DNA of 45,719 nt from CAZEHS01 sp964649745 (GTDB taxonomy: Bacteria > Bacillota > Clostridia > Peptostreptococcales > Acidaminobacteraceae): positions 1-45,719 of the forward strand of contig CAZYQI010000025.1 of the NCBI GenBank assembly GCA_964649745.1. The letters are read 5' to 3'. The notes below the pieces were generated by a model. That model did no database searches, was not told where the DNA came from, and worked only from the letters and a program-made list of their open reading frames with translations. Below, one piece after another: positions 33,693-41,706 of the stretch; positions within the stretch are counted from its first letter, which is position 1; each line of letters starts with the position of its first letter. A program made the position numbers and the translations under genes.

Positions 33693-35054
33693 TCATTTTT
33701 CATTCAAATTGTATTCAACCAGCTTATTGAACAGCTGTCTCCGGCTGATATCCATCACTTTTGCCGCCTGGGTGATATTGTTATCAGCCTTCTGCATGAC
33801 CTTGCGGATATACTCTTTTTCGAAAATACGCCGGGCATCCCGAAACGGCAGGGCGTCTGGAATTTTCAAGCCTTGAGTTTCATCTGCCGAAGACTTCTGC
33901 CCCGGATTGATCCGTAGCATGCCATCTCGGGAAAGCACCACAAGCCGTTCAATGATATTCTTCAGCTCCCGTATGTTGCCGGGATAATCGTAGCTCAAGA
34001 GATAGCGCATGGTTTCCTCATCAATTCCCCGAATCTCTTTCTTCATTTCCGCCTGCTGTTGGGCAATGAAGAACCGGATCATGTCTCCCAGATCCTCCCG
34101 GCGTTCTCTTAAAGGGGGAATCTCTATGGTCAGGGTATTGATCCGATAGTACAGATCTTCTCTGAAGCCTCCGGACCGCACTTCCTTGGATAATATTCTG
34201 TTAGTGGCGTTGATGAGGCGAAAATCCACATGGATGGACTTGTTGGAGCCCATCCGTTCAATCCGTTTATTCTCCAGTACCCGCAGCAGCTTCACCTGTG
34301 TGCTGAGGGACATCTCGCCGATTTCATCCAGGAAGATGGTCCCTCCGGCGGCTTCCTCAAAGCGTCCGATACGACGTCCTGCCGCTCCTGTGAACGCCCC
34401 CTTCTCATGACCGAACAGCTCGGACTCCAGCAAACTGTCAGAAAAGGACTGACAGTTGATGGCAACAAAAGGCATGGTGGCCCGGCTGCTCTTCCCGTGG
34501 ATCATCTGGGCGAAAACCTCCTTGCCCACTCCGGATTCCCCCAACAAAAGCACATTGGCTGAGCTGGCCGACACCGCTTCAACCACACTTAGGATTTCCT
34601 GCATTTTGGGACTTTTTGTCTGGTTCAGATAGCGGGAATCCTCCCGCTGACGCTCAGCAATGTTGCTGCGGGTCTGAAGCTTCACCAGTTTCTTGGCCTT
34701 GTCGATCTCTGCCAGCAGTTCCTCCGGGTTATGGCTCTTGATGAAGTAGCCGAAGGCTCCCTTCCGCATGGCCTCCACTGCCGTTTCCACGCTGCCGTAG
34801 CCGGTTACCATGATCACCTCTACCGATTCCGGATATAGCCGGGCGATATCCTCCAGCAACGCCATCCCTCCTCTGACAGGCATGATAACGTCCGTCAGCA
34901 CGATGGGATAATACTCCCTTTCCAGAATGTCCAAAGCCTCCTGAGCCGAGGCTGCCGTTTCCACGTAGAAGCCTTTGTTTTCAAGAATCACCCTGTATGT
35001 ATCCCGATATTCCGATTCATCATCCACTATCAGTATTTTATACGGTTCACTCAC
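33693..35054 (-). CDS. NtrC-type sigma54-dependent response regulator
   Basis: 453 aa from a GTG start. A receiver domain (ILIVDDES, phospho-acceptor Asp55 in LTDVIMP, KS near 105) is followed by an AAA+ sigma54-activator domain: GESGVGKE Walker A, GAFTGA loop for contacting sigma54, GGTIFLDEIGE Walker B, then RINTLTIEIPPLRER. A Fis-type helix-turn-helix ends it: NITQAAKVMDISRRQLFNKL. The GTG follows GGAGG at 7 bases and overlaps the kinase stop by four bases (GTGA), so the two are a coupled pair. It is the obvious activator of the three nearby sigma54 promoters. Receiver placement and partner are seen; the targets are inferred. Confidence 0.93.
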   Translation of the reverse strand: MSEPYKILIVDDESEYRDTYRVILENKGFYVETAASAQEALDILEREYYPIVLTDVIMPVRGGMALLEDIARLYPESVEVIMVTGYGSVETAVEAMRKGAFGYFIKSHNPEELLAEIDKAKKLVKLQTRSNIAERQREDSRYLNQTKSPKMQEILSVVEAVSASSANVLLLGESGVGKEVFAQMIHGKSSRATMPFVAINCQSFSDSLLESELFGHEKGAFTGAAGRRIGRFEEAAGGTIFLDEIGEMSLSTQVKLLRVLENKRIERMGSNKSIHVDFRLINATNRILSKEVRSGGFREDLYYRINTLTIEIPPLRERREDLGDMIRFFIAQQQAEMKKEIRGIDEETMRYLLSYDYPGNIRELKNIIERLVVLSRDGMLRINPGQKSSADETQGLKIPDALPFRDARRIFEKEYIRKVMQKADNNITQAAKVMDISRRQLFNKLVEYNLNEK

Positions 35055-37072
35055 GCAGTTTCCTCCCCTGTTACCGGCAGCATGACCGAGAAACATGTAC
35101 CTTCTCCAATCATGCTGCTTACCGAAATATCGCCGTTAAGCTTCTTCACTTCCGTATAGACGATATATAGTCCCAAACCCGTTCCCTTCCCCGGTTCCTT
35201 TGTGGTATAAAACGGATTGAACACCCGCTCCATATCCTCCTTCGGAATCCCGCAACCTGTGTCCTTCACTTCAATAACCAGATCGCCGCCATGCCGGCTG
35301 ACGTTAAGGGAAAGCTCTCCATCTTTATGGATGGCATCTGTTCCATTGGTAATCAGATTGATCAGTATATGCTTCAGGGATTCCGTGTTGCTGAATATCC
35401 GAATATCCTTGGGGCATTCCACCGCCATGGTGATATTCTGGGAAATCAGCTTCTTCTGTTCCAGCTCCACTATGTTCTGAATCAGCTCATTGACGTTGAT
35501 CCATTCCCAGCTGTCACCGGATATTCTTGAAAAATTCAGCAGATTATCAATGATCCTGCTGGCGCGGTTTACCGCGCTGTCGATACAGTCCAGAGATTTC
35601 ATAAGCTCTGGATTTTGTTTATGCGCTGTCTTTAGAATATAGCTGTAGTTCCTTACAATACCCAAGGGATTGCGGATCTCGTGGGCAATTCCTGCCGCCA
35701 ACTGCCCTATGGCCACCATCTTATTGGCTTGAAGCATCTGATTCTTGGCCAGCTTCTCGCCGGTGGTGTTCTGAACGACTACCAGTATGCTCTTCAGATT
35801 TTCCTGAGAATCCCAAAGAGGATAGGTCCGGATCGTAAAGGCCTCACTGTTCATGTACACATCTTTCTCGCAGTTTCTGCTTTCCAAGCGGGTTTTATCC
35901 ATGAGACAGTCCTCGCATTTGCCGCAGTATATTTGGAAGATTTCGGCGCAATCCCCTCCGATCCGATGTTCTGCCTCTTCACCCAAGGCCCGCTGTAAAA
36001 CACTGTTCATGGTGATGACGGTCTTATCCAAGCCAACAACCGCCATATATTCCGTCATCCCGTCAAAAATCGTCTGCAGCTCATTCCGATTGTCCTGCAA
36101 TTCGCTGGTACGGATCGCCACTTGCCTTTTCAGTGAATAGTTCCAGGTAACCATGCCCCCAACGGCGGCTATCAGTATCCCGGATACAATCAGGATGATC
36201 ATCTTCAACCGTTCATAATCCGGAGCTTTAACGATGGGAGTTGATATCCCGAACCACTTCTGCTGAATTTTTTCCAACTGCCCCTTTTGATTGATGGCCT
36301 CGATGCCCTTATTCAGAATTCCCACCAGAGGAGCCTCCGCTCTGGGAACCGCAAACACCACTTCATTTTCATACAAGGGTTTTTCCACAATTTTCAGGTT
36401 CCCGGTGAGCCCCATCTGCTCCATCTGGTACAGCACAACCGGCTCATCTCCAGCCACAGCGTCCACATCTCCGCGCTCCAGTAGCGCCAGGGCCTCCGCA
36501 ATATCACTGGTAAAGATCAGGGTCGCTTTAGGGTAGTTTTTTTTAAGAAAGCCGTTAACATAATCCCCCTTCTGAGTGGCGATGACAACCTCCCTGATGG
36601 GAGAGATTCCCGCAGCCAGCTTGTCCGCAGACCTTACAGCAAAGACGGCCCGCAGGTTGTATATGGGATTGGTGAACAGATAATGTCGGGACCGTTCTTC
36701 ACTCTTGAACATGTCGCACAGATCGGTTTTTCCCTCTGAGAGGCTGCTCAGAGCCCCCTCCCAAACCATGGGATGCACCTCAATGTTGACCCCCAGCTCC
36801 AACGAAAGTGAATTCACATAATCCACGACAACGCCCTTGTATTGTCCGTCTGCTGTATCAATGAATCTCAGAGGGGGTGCATTCCTGTCTGCCGCATACA
36901 CCAGACTGCCATGCTCCTTAAGCCATGCCGCCTCACTTATCGTAAGCAGATGTTCCTCTGCACCATCCCCCTCCGGCGCGACACGGACCTGGGCATAGCT
37001 TGGTGACAGCAAGGAAACTGTCAGTATCCCTGTTAGAACCACTATCAAAATCTTTCTATATGACCATCGCAT
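35051..37072 (-). CDS. Sensor histidine kinase with SBP_bac_3 input domain and Cys-rich PAS
   Basis: 673 aa. A signal peptide (to about SYA, residue 27) is followed by a periplasmic-type binding domain of the amino-acid-binding SBP_bac_3 family (about 45-275: SLVYAADRNAPPLRFID, GVVVDYVNSLSLELGV, GDVDAVAGDEPVV), then one membrane segment near 290-310, a PAS domain (about 330-450), HisKA (GIAHEIRNPLG) and HATPase (DTGCGIP, GTGLGLYIV). The PAS holds a CxxC-x-x-C type cluster, YCGKCEDC, with flanking Cys residues, which could be a metal or redox site. The ATG at 37072 follows GAGGTG at 6 bases; the GTG at 37081 is inside that site. It has its own sigma54 promoter. Confidence 0.92.
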   Translation of the reverse strand: MRWSYRKILIVVLTGILTVSLLSPSYAQVRVAPEGDGAEEHLLTISEAAWLKEHGSLVYAADRNAPPLRFIDTADGQYKGVVVDYVNSLSLELGVNIEVHPMVWEGALSSLSEGKTDLCDMFKSEERSRHYLFTNPIYNLRAVFAVRSADKLAAGISPIREVVIATQKGDYVNGFLKKNYPKATLIFTSDIAEALALLERGDVDAVAGDEPVVLYQMEQMGLTGNLKIVEKPLYENEVVFAVPRAEAPLVGILNKGIEAINQKGQLEKIQQKWFGISTPIVKAPDYERLKMIILIVSGILIAAVGGMVTWNYSLKRQVAIRTSELQDNRNELQTIFDGMTEYMAVVGLDKTVITMNSVLQRALGEEAEHRIGGDCAEIFQIYCGKCEDCLMDKTRLESRNCEKDVYMNSEAFTIRTYPLWDSQENLKSILVVVQNTTGEKLAKNQMLQANKMVAIGQLAAGIAHEIRNPLGIVRNYSYILKTAHKQNPELMKSLDCIDSAVNRASRIIDNLLNFSRISGDSWEWINVNELIQNIVELEQKKLISQNITMAVECPKDIRIFSNTESLKHILINLITNGTDAIHKDGELSLNVSRHGGDLVIEVKDTGCGIPKEDMERVFNPFYTTKEPGKGTGLGLYIVYTEVKKLNGDISVSSMIGEGTCFSVMLPVTGEETA

Positions 37073-37096
37073 ATTTTTCACCTCACGAATATTCCA

Positions 37097-37113
37097 TGCA
37101 GAAATTGTGCCAA
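37097..37113 (-). promoter_or_regulatory. Sigma54 promoter of the kinase-regulator operon
   Basis: The minus strand reads TTGGCACAATTTCTGCA: perfect TGGCAC -24 box, GG and GC separated by 10 bases, and CTGC instead of TTGC at -12. The predicted transcript start leaves a leader of roughly 14 bases before the ATG. Confidence 0.82.
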
Positions 37114-37261
37114 CTCCCCCCCTATCTTATTCGGATTGACGCGCCATTTCAATCTTCATGGCGGATAGAATTTTTCAAATAGAACAAATCATCATATATC
37201 CTTCACATTTGAGGACTATGATGAAGATACGGAAGAAATCCAACAGAAAGAGGTGGCGACG

Positions 37262-37510
37262 ATGATGCGATATGGCGGATATGGAATGATGGGAGGCTTT
37301 GGCGGGCTGCTGATGCTGCTCTTCATGCTGGCACTGGCAACTCTGGTGGTATTGGGAATCCTTGCATTGCTCCGATATCTCAAGACCGGCAGGCAGGAAG
37401 AGCTTTACACAGGTACCACCGCACTGGAGGTCTTGAGTGATCGTTATGCCCGTGGCGAGATCAACGATGAGGAATATGCAATAAAGAAAGCGGCACTCGC
37501 AAAAAAATAG
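37262..37510 (+). CDS. Small SHOCT-domain membrane protein
   Basis: 82 aa. A Gly/Met-rich N-terminus (MMRYGGYGMMGGFGG) is followed by one membrane segment (about 17-41) and a C-terminal SHOCT motif: ALEVLSDRYARGEINDEEYAIKKAAL. SHOCT is a short oligomerisation domain, often at the end of small membrane proteins. The ATG at 37262 has GAGGTG 6 bases upstream; an in-frame GTG at 37253 lies within that site. It is divergent from the sensor kinase and ends in a hairpin shared with the ThiF-like gene. Confidence 0.82.
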   Translation: MMRYGGYGMMGGFGGLLMLLFMLALATLVVLGILALLRYLKTGRQEELYTGTTALEVLSDRYARGEINDEEYAIKKAALAKK

Positions 37511-37562
37511 TCAACAGAGAACGGCTCACGACATCTAACCTTGTCGTGAGCCGTTCTCTGTT
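37501..37562 (-). terminator. Long terminator hairpin between SHOCT and ThiF-like genes
   Basis: Perfect 21-bp arms at 37513-37533 and 37542-37562 (core GGCTCACGACA / TGTCGTGAGCC) surround an 8-nt loop. On the minus strand seven T residues follow five bases beyond the stem. The plus strand has no T-tract. The ThiF-like gene ends inside the hairpin. Confidence 0.75.
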
Positions 37563-38311
37563 AGTGAAGGATTCTTCCCGCAAAGGGGGCAGCTCTCCCG
37601 CTTTTCCCAAGGGATACGCCGAAAATCGGTTTTAAGGGCATCGAAGACCAACAGCCTGCCGGATACCGTTTCCCCCAGTCCCAACACCACCTTTACCGCT
37701 TCCAACGCCTGAAGTGTCCCTATAACGCCGGCCGTGGCACCCAGTATTCCGGCATCCACCGGAGCAGGAATGGCTCCCTGTTCTGGGGGCGTGGGATACA
37801 GACAGCGGTAGCAGGGGGTTTTGTCCGGAATAACGGTCATCAGGATGCCGTTATAAAAGCTGACGGCCCCCTCGATGATGGGGATCTTTTTAAAATAGCA
37901 GCAATCACTGAGCAGATACCTGCCGGTAAAGTTGTCCATGCAGTCCACCACCACGTCATACCCGCTGACCAGTTTCTCAACGGTATGGAGGCCAATCTTC
38001 ACGGGATGCTTGACAATGTGCAGCTCCGGATTCATCTTCATAAGCTTTTCCGCCGCAGAATCCACCTTTAATCGCCCGATGTCTTCTGTATAGTGAAGAA
38101 TCTGACGATTCAGGTTGGTGACGGATACCACATCGAAATCCGCTATTCCCAGGGTTCCAACTCCGGCTGCAGCCAGATAGCTCAGTACCGGAGAGCCCAG
38201 ACCCCCGGCTCCCGCCACCAGAATTCGGGCATTTTTCAGTTTTTCTTGTCCTTCCACACCAATGCCCTCCAGAATAATCTGGCGGGCATAGCGGTTTGCA
38301 GTGGGCTCCAT
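37535..38311 (-). CDS. ThiF/MoeB/HesA-family adenylyltransferase
   Basis: 258 aa, an E1-like enzyme that adenylates the C-terminal glycine of a ubiquitin-like sulfur carrier. It starts NRYARQIILEGIGVEGQEKL, with the nucleotide-binding GAGGLGSPVLSYLAAAGVG, the NLNRQ motif, DCMDNFTGRY and two CxxC pairs for zinc (CYRC, CPLC). No rhodanese domain follows, so it is MoeB/ThiF-like rather than MoeZ-like. It starts 5 bases after cysK, so the pair is one transcript; this points to sulfur transfer linked to cysteine synthesis. No ThiS/MoaD-type carrier gene is in the window. Confidence 0.9.
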   Translation of the reverse strand: MEPTANRYARQIILEGIGVEGQEKLKNARILVAGAGGLGSPVLSYLAAAGVGTLGIADFDVVSVTNLNRQILHYTEDIGRLKVDSAAEKLMKMNPELHIVKHPVKIGLHTVEKLVSGYDVVVDCMDNFTGRYLLSDCCYFKKIPIIEGAVSFYNGILMTVIPDKTPCYRCLYPTPPEQGAIPAPVDAGILGATAGVIGTLQALEAVKVVLGLGETVSGRLLVFDALKTDFRRIPWEKRESCPLCGKNPSLTENGSRQG

Positions 38312-38316
38312 TTTGA

Positions 38317-39252
38317 TTATTCCTCCTGAAACAGCGCCGTGGAAAGATACCGTTCGCCGGTATCCGGCAGGATCACCACAATGGTCTTCCCCGCGTTTTC
38401 CGGGCGCCTGGCAATCTGAACGGCTGCATAGGCGGCGGCCCCGGAGGATATTCCCACCAGAAGGCCTTCGGTTTTGGAAAGTCTCCGTGACGCTGCAAAG
38501 GCATCCTCGGTTTTAACCTGAATAATTTCGTCCACCACGGATGCCTTGTATATCTTCGGGATAAACCCGGCTCCGATACCCTGCAGCTTATGAGGCCCCG
38601 GGCTTCCCCCCGACAGCACGGGAGAATCTGCCGGTTCGACGGCAATCACCTTCACACCGGGTTTCTTTTCCTTAAGGGCTTCACCGGTTCCCGTGATCGT
38701 GCCCCCGGTACCTACCCCGGCTACAAGGATATCCACCCGGCCCTCGGTGTCTCGCCAGATTTCTTCCGCTGTGGTCCTCCGGTGAACCTCCGGGTTGGCC
38801 GGATTGTTGAACTGCTGGGGCATAAAAGCATCCGCCGTACCGGCTGTCAACTCTTCCGCCGCCTTGATGGCACCGTTCATTCCTGCCGGTCCCGGGGTAA
38901 GCACCAACTCCGCTCCTAAGGCCTTTAAAAGACTGCGCCGTTCCACGCTCATGGTTTCGGGCATGGTCAGGATCAGTCGGTAGCCCCGGGCCGCCGCAAT
39001 GTAGGCCAGGGCAATGCCGGTGTTGCCGCTGGTGGGTTCCACGATTACGCCCCCGGGTTTTAAAAGGCCTTTTTCCTCGGCATCCGTAATCATGGCATAA
39101 CCGATCCGATCCTTTGCGCTGCCGCCGGGGTTAAAGGCTTCCAGTTTTGCGACAATCCCGGTTTCAAGCCCTTCTTTCGCGCTGAAGTTCACCAGCTCCA
39201 GCAGCGGCGTATTCCCAATAAGCTCTGTGAGACTCCGTGCAATTCCCGCCAT
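38317..39252 (-). CDS. cysK: Cysteine synthase A (O-acetylserine sulfhydrylase)
   Basis: 311 aa, the normal length. A PLP enzyme that makes L-cysteine from O-acetylserine and sulfide. Lys47 in NPGGSAKDR binds PLP; EPTSGNTGIALAYIAA is the substrate loop; GVGTGGTITGTGEAL binds the PLP phosphate; GISSGAAAYAAV ends the core. The close match to the CysK pattern separates it from cystathionine synthases, although CysM-type use of a thiocarboxylated carrier cannot be ruled out given the ThiF-like partner. The ATG follows GAGGGAGG. Only 73 bases separate it from the editing-protein gene upstream; no leader RNA was seen there. Confidence 0.93.
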   Translation of the reverse strand: MAGIARSLTELIGNTPLLELVNFSAKEGLETGIVAKLEAFNPGGSAKDRIGYAMITDAEEKGLLKPGGVIVEPTSGNTGIALAYIAAARGYRLILTMPETMSVERRSLLKALGAELVLTPGPAGMNGAIKAAEELTAGTADAFMPQQFNNPANPEVHRRTTAEEIWRDTEGRVDILVAGVGTGGTITGTGEALKEKKPGVKVIAVEPADSPVLSGGSPGPHKLQGIGAGFIPKIYKASVVDEIIQVKTEDAFAASRRLSKTEGLLVGISSGAAAYAAVQIARRPENAGKTIVVILPDTGERYLSTALFQEE

Positions 39253-39325
39253 AGTGGCCTCCCTCTAGTTCAGTCCAATCCAGGATATAACCTTATCTAT
39301 TTATGCTTCGTTGGTAATGCTGAAA

Positions 39326-39829
39326 TCATTCCTGTATCTCCGGTATATGAACAAAGGAAACCGAATTTTTCCGGCTGGCCAGAAATTTTCTGAAGTCCTC
39401 GGAAGAAAGCGCCACTGTGGCCGTATTCACATTGGGATGGAAGGTGACCAGCTCTTCCTTCATAAGGACTTCGTCCACCATCACCCTTACCAGACCATCC
39501 GGATCGTTTATGATGCCAAAGGGAGACACGGCCCCCGGAAGAAGACCCAAATATTTCAGGAGCCGGTCGGGAGAGCCAAAGCTCAGGCGGCTGGTTCCCT
39601 GTTCTACAGAAAGGGCTTTTACATCCACCCGTTTTTCATCCGGAACCACCACCAGGAAATGCTTCTCTCCTTTCGCGTCCCTTAAGAACAGGTTCTTACA
39701 GCCCTGCCCCGGAATATCCGCCCAGTGCTCCGCTGCATCCGCCACCGTGAAAACCGGAGGGTGCTGATACACCTGATAGGTGACTTGAAGCGCATCCAAT
39801 ACCTCGTAAACCTGCTTTTCGTTTTCCAT
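39326..39829 (-). CDS. Prolyl-tRNA editing protein (ProX/PrdX, YbaK family)
   Basis: 167 aa. The YbaK/EbsC fold hydrolyses Ala or Cys wrongly attached to tRNA-Pro. It begins with VYEVLDALQVTYQVYQHPP, then CKNLFLRDAKGEKHFLVVV with the conserved lysine, LSFGSPDRLLKYLGLLPGAVSPFG and a final VDEVLMKEELVTFHPN block typical of the PrdX/ProXp-ala branch. The ATG at 39829 follows AAGGAGG; longer in-frame starts up to 40009 have no ribosome site and run into a repeat element. It stands alone. Confidence 0.9.
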   Translation of the reverse strand: MENEKQVYEVLDALQVTYQVYQHPPVFTVADAAEHWADIPGQGCKNLFLRDAKGEKHFLVVVPDEKRVDVKALSVEQGTSRLSFGSPDRLLKYLGLLPGAVSPFGIINDPDGLVRVMVDEVLMKEELVTFHPNVNTATVALSSEDFRKFLASRKNSVSFVHIPEIQE

Positions 39830-39883
39830 ACCTTCCTCCTTTGCTGAAATTAGCGTGTTAAACTTTCGGTGAAAAACATAGGA

Positions 39884-40014
39884 TAGCCACGGATTGACAC
39901 GGATGGAATGGTTCATTTTGTTTTTTAGTGATGCGAATTCTGAGTATTTACACATAATTATGTATATTGTCCAAGCAAATATCCTAAATAAATAATCCGT
40001 GTAACCCATGGCTA
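39884..40014. repeat. CCACGGAT inverted-repeat element, copy 1
   Basis: The left arm TAGCCACGGATTGACACGGAT (39884 onward) pairs imperfectly with the right arm ending GTAACCCATGGCTAA at 40014, around an AT-rich core without genes. The same arms and a similar length (131 versus 135 bases) occur at 43756-43890, so this is a small dispersed element of MITE type. Confidence 0.7.
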
Positions 40015-40064
40015 AGAGTATTTCGACTTTATCACCGGGCTTTTAAGTCCGTTATTGCTTCTTC

Positions 40065-40982
40065 CTAAGGATTCCCTCCGCTCGGCCCATGGTCCCCCCA
40101 GTGAAGGAAAACCGCTGCTCCCATAACCAAAAGAACGCCCACCCCTTGCAGCAGATTGAGCCGCTCACCCAACACCAGAAAGGCTGTCAGAAGCGTGAAG
40201 GGCAGCTCCATGGTGGCAACGATGCTGGTCCGTTCTGAGCCGATAAGGGCTACGGATTTATAAAAAAATATCACGGGCATGATTCCGGCCACCAGGACCA
40301 TCATAACAATATAGAACAGCGCCACGGTGCTGATTGCCGGAACACCGCCATTAACGGCAAGTACCACAGCACCCGAAGCCGCCATGCCATACAGATTGGT
40401 ATAGAAACTGACAGTATAGGGGCTCATGGCCGTCATCCTTAAATCCGCATAGATGTTCAGAAAAGCGTAGGCCAAGGAGCTGCCCAGTCCCAGCAGAATC
40501 CCGATGAGGGGAAGGCTCCCCACACGGCTTCCAAAGAGATTCAAAACCAACACAGACCCTGCCATCGCCATGGCTAGTGCGATATAGTTGACGCGTTTCA
40601 ACACCTTGATGCCGGTAATTGAAAAGAACAGCGTGACAAAAACCGGGTTCGTAAAAAGCAGCATGGATGCAATCCCTGCATTGAGATACTCAAGAGCGAA
40701 AAAAAAGAACATATTGGTGGCGAAGGCTCCCAGGATTCCCTGCATACCCAGCTGCTTAAGCTGGGTTCCGCTCACCCGAAACAGCCCCGGCTGAATAAGC
40801 CGTATACCCACCGCAAGAATCACCGTTGTAATGGCATACTGATAGAACACAAGACTCAGGGGATTGACCCCTTCGCTGAATATCAGCTTCCCCAAAACCG
40901 ATATGAGCGCATACAGGGCGGAAGCCACAACGGCATAAACATAGCCCTTAAGAGGCAGACTGCGATGAATCGTTTTAACCAT
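40065..40982 (-). CDS. EamA/DMT-superfamily transporter
   Basis: 305 aa with about ten membrane segments arranged as two EamA repeats; the first starts GYVYAVVASALYALISVLGKLIF and the second GSLPLIGILLGLGSSLAYAFLNIYAD. The ends LEYLNAGIASMLLFTNPVFVTLFF and LIGSERTSIVATMELPFTLLTAFLVLGERLNLLQ are the repeat signature helices. Members export or import metabolites such as amino acids; the substrate cannot be told. The ATG follows GAGGAGG at 9 bases. It is monocistronic. Confidence 0.92.
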   Translation of the reverse strand: MVKTIHRSLPLKGYVYAVVASALYALISVLGKLIFSEGVNPLSLVFYQYAITTVILAVGIRLIQPGLFRVSGTQLKQLGMQGILGAFATNMFFFFALEYLNAGIASMLLFTNPVFVTLFFSITGIKVLKRVNYIALAMAMAGSVLVLNLFGSRVGSLPLIGILLGLGSSLAYAFLNIYADLRMTAMSPYTVSFYTNLYGMAASGAVVLAVNGGVPAISTVALFYIVMMVLVAGIMPVIFFYKSVALIGSERTSIVATMELPFTLLTAFLVLGERLNLLQGVGVLLVMGAAVFLHWGDHGPSGGNP

Positions 40983-41151
40983 ATGCAGTTCCTCCTCTCT
41001 CTGTCAGGTTCTATCGTATCAAAGTACTTCGAAATCATCAACCTGTCGGTGGTCACATTACCTCTTATTTGACAAGAAGAAGGAGCAGCCCCTGTGGCCG
41101 CTCCCCTCAGTCCGTAATGTCCGTTGGAGGAATCCGCTTTTTAAACCCGCA

Positions 41152-41706
41152 TCACGGCCTTACGCTGACCAGGGTCGAATATCCGTTCCACACCTTCACA
41201 AAGGCATCCAACTGCCCGCGACCGGACAGGTATTCCAAGGACTTCCCGGTGTTCTCCGGCAGAAAATACTGGTCCAGATTGTAAGACATCCGGATTCCGG
41301 TTATATTCTGCTCTCCCTGATAAACGGCGGTTTGCGACCATACCGGCCATTCAAAGAACCCCTTCAGGTATATTCCTTCCCTGGGCTTGTCTAAAACCGC
41401 ATGGTCCACCACATAATAGTCGCCCTCTTTCACAAGGATTACGTAAAGAGGCGTTCGGCGCTGCTCTGACCAGTTTTTCTCGTCCTTGAACAGTTCCGGT
41501 ACCTTGTCGATGGGTATTTCGTTGATCTCATAGTTCAGTGTTACATAGTCCCCGCGGAACACATCCCGGGGATCCACGGGCATGGTCTTGATTCGGATCT
41601 CCTGGCCCAATTGAAGGGTCAACAACGGCGTAATGGTCATGGCGATCAATATGGCCAATGGAATCGCAGCACATAGCAGGAATTTCAATAAGGGTCTGTT
41701 ATTCAT
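41152..41706 (-). CDS. GDYXXLXY-motif membrane-anchored protein
   Basis: 184 aa. One N-terminal membrane segment (about 5-30), then an extracytoplasmic domain with the family motif FRGDYVTLNY near residue 53 that defines PF14345. Proteins of this type occur beside DUF2157 membrane proteins and have no known function. The ATG at 41706 follows GGGAGGGG; the longer frame to 41742 lacks a site. It overlaps the end of the DUF2157 gene by eight bases, so translation is coupled. Confidence 0.88.
   Translation of the reverse strand: MNNRPLLKFLLCAAIPLAILIAMTITPLLTLQLGQEIRIKTMPVDPRDVFRGDYVTLNYEINEIPIDKVPELFKDEKNWSEQRRTPLYVILVKEGDYYVVDHAVLDKPREGIYLKGFFEWPVWSQTAVYQGEQNITGIRMSYNLDQYFLPENTGKSLEYLSGRGQLDAFVKVWNGYSTLVSVRP

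Noticed and set aside
39253..39325. Possible S-box or T-box before cysK
   Set aside because: The gap is 73 bases, too short for such a leader, and lacks the T-box motif and terminator.
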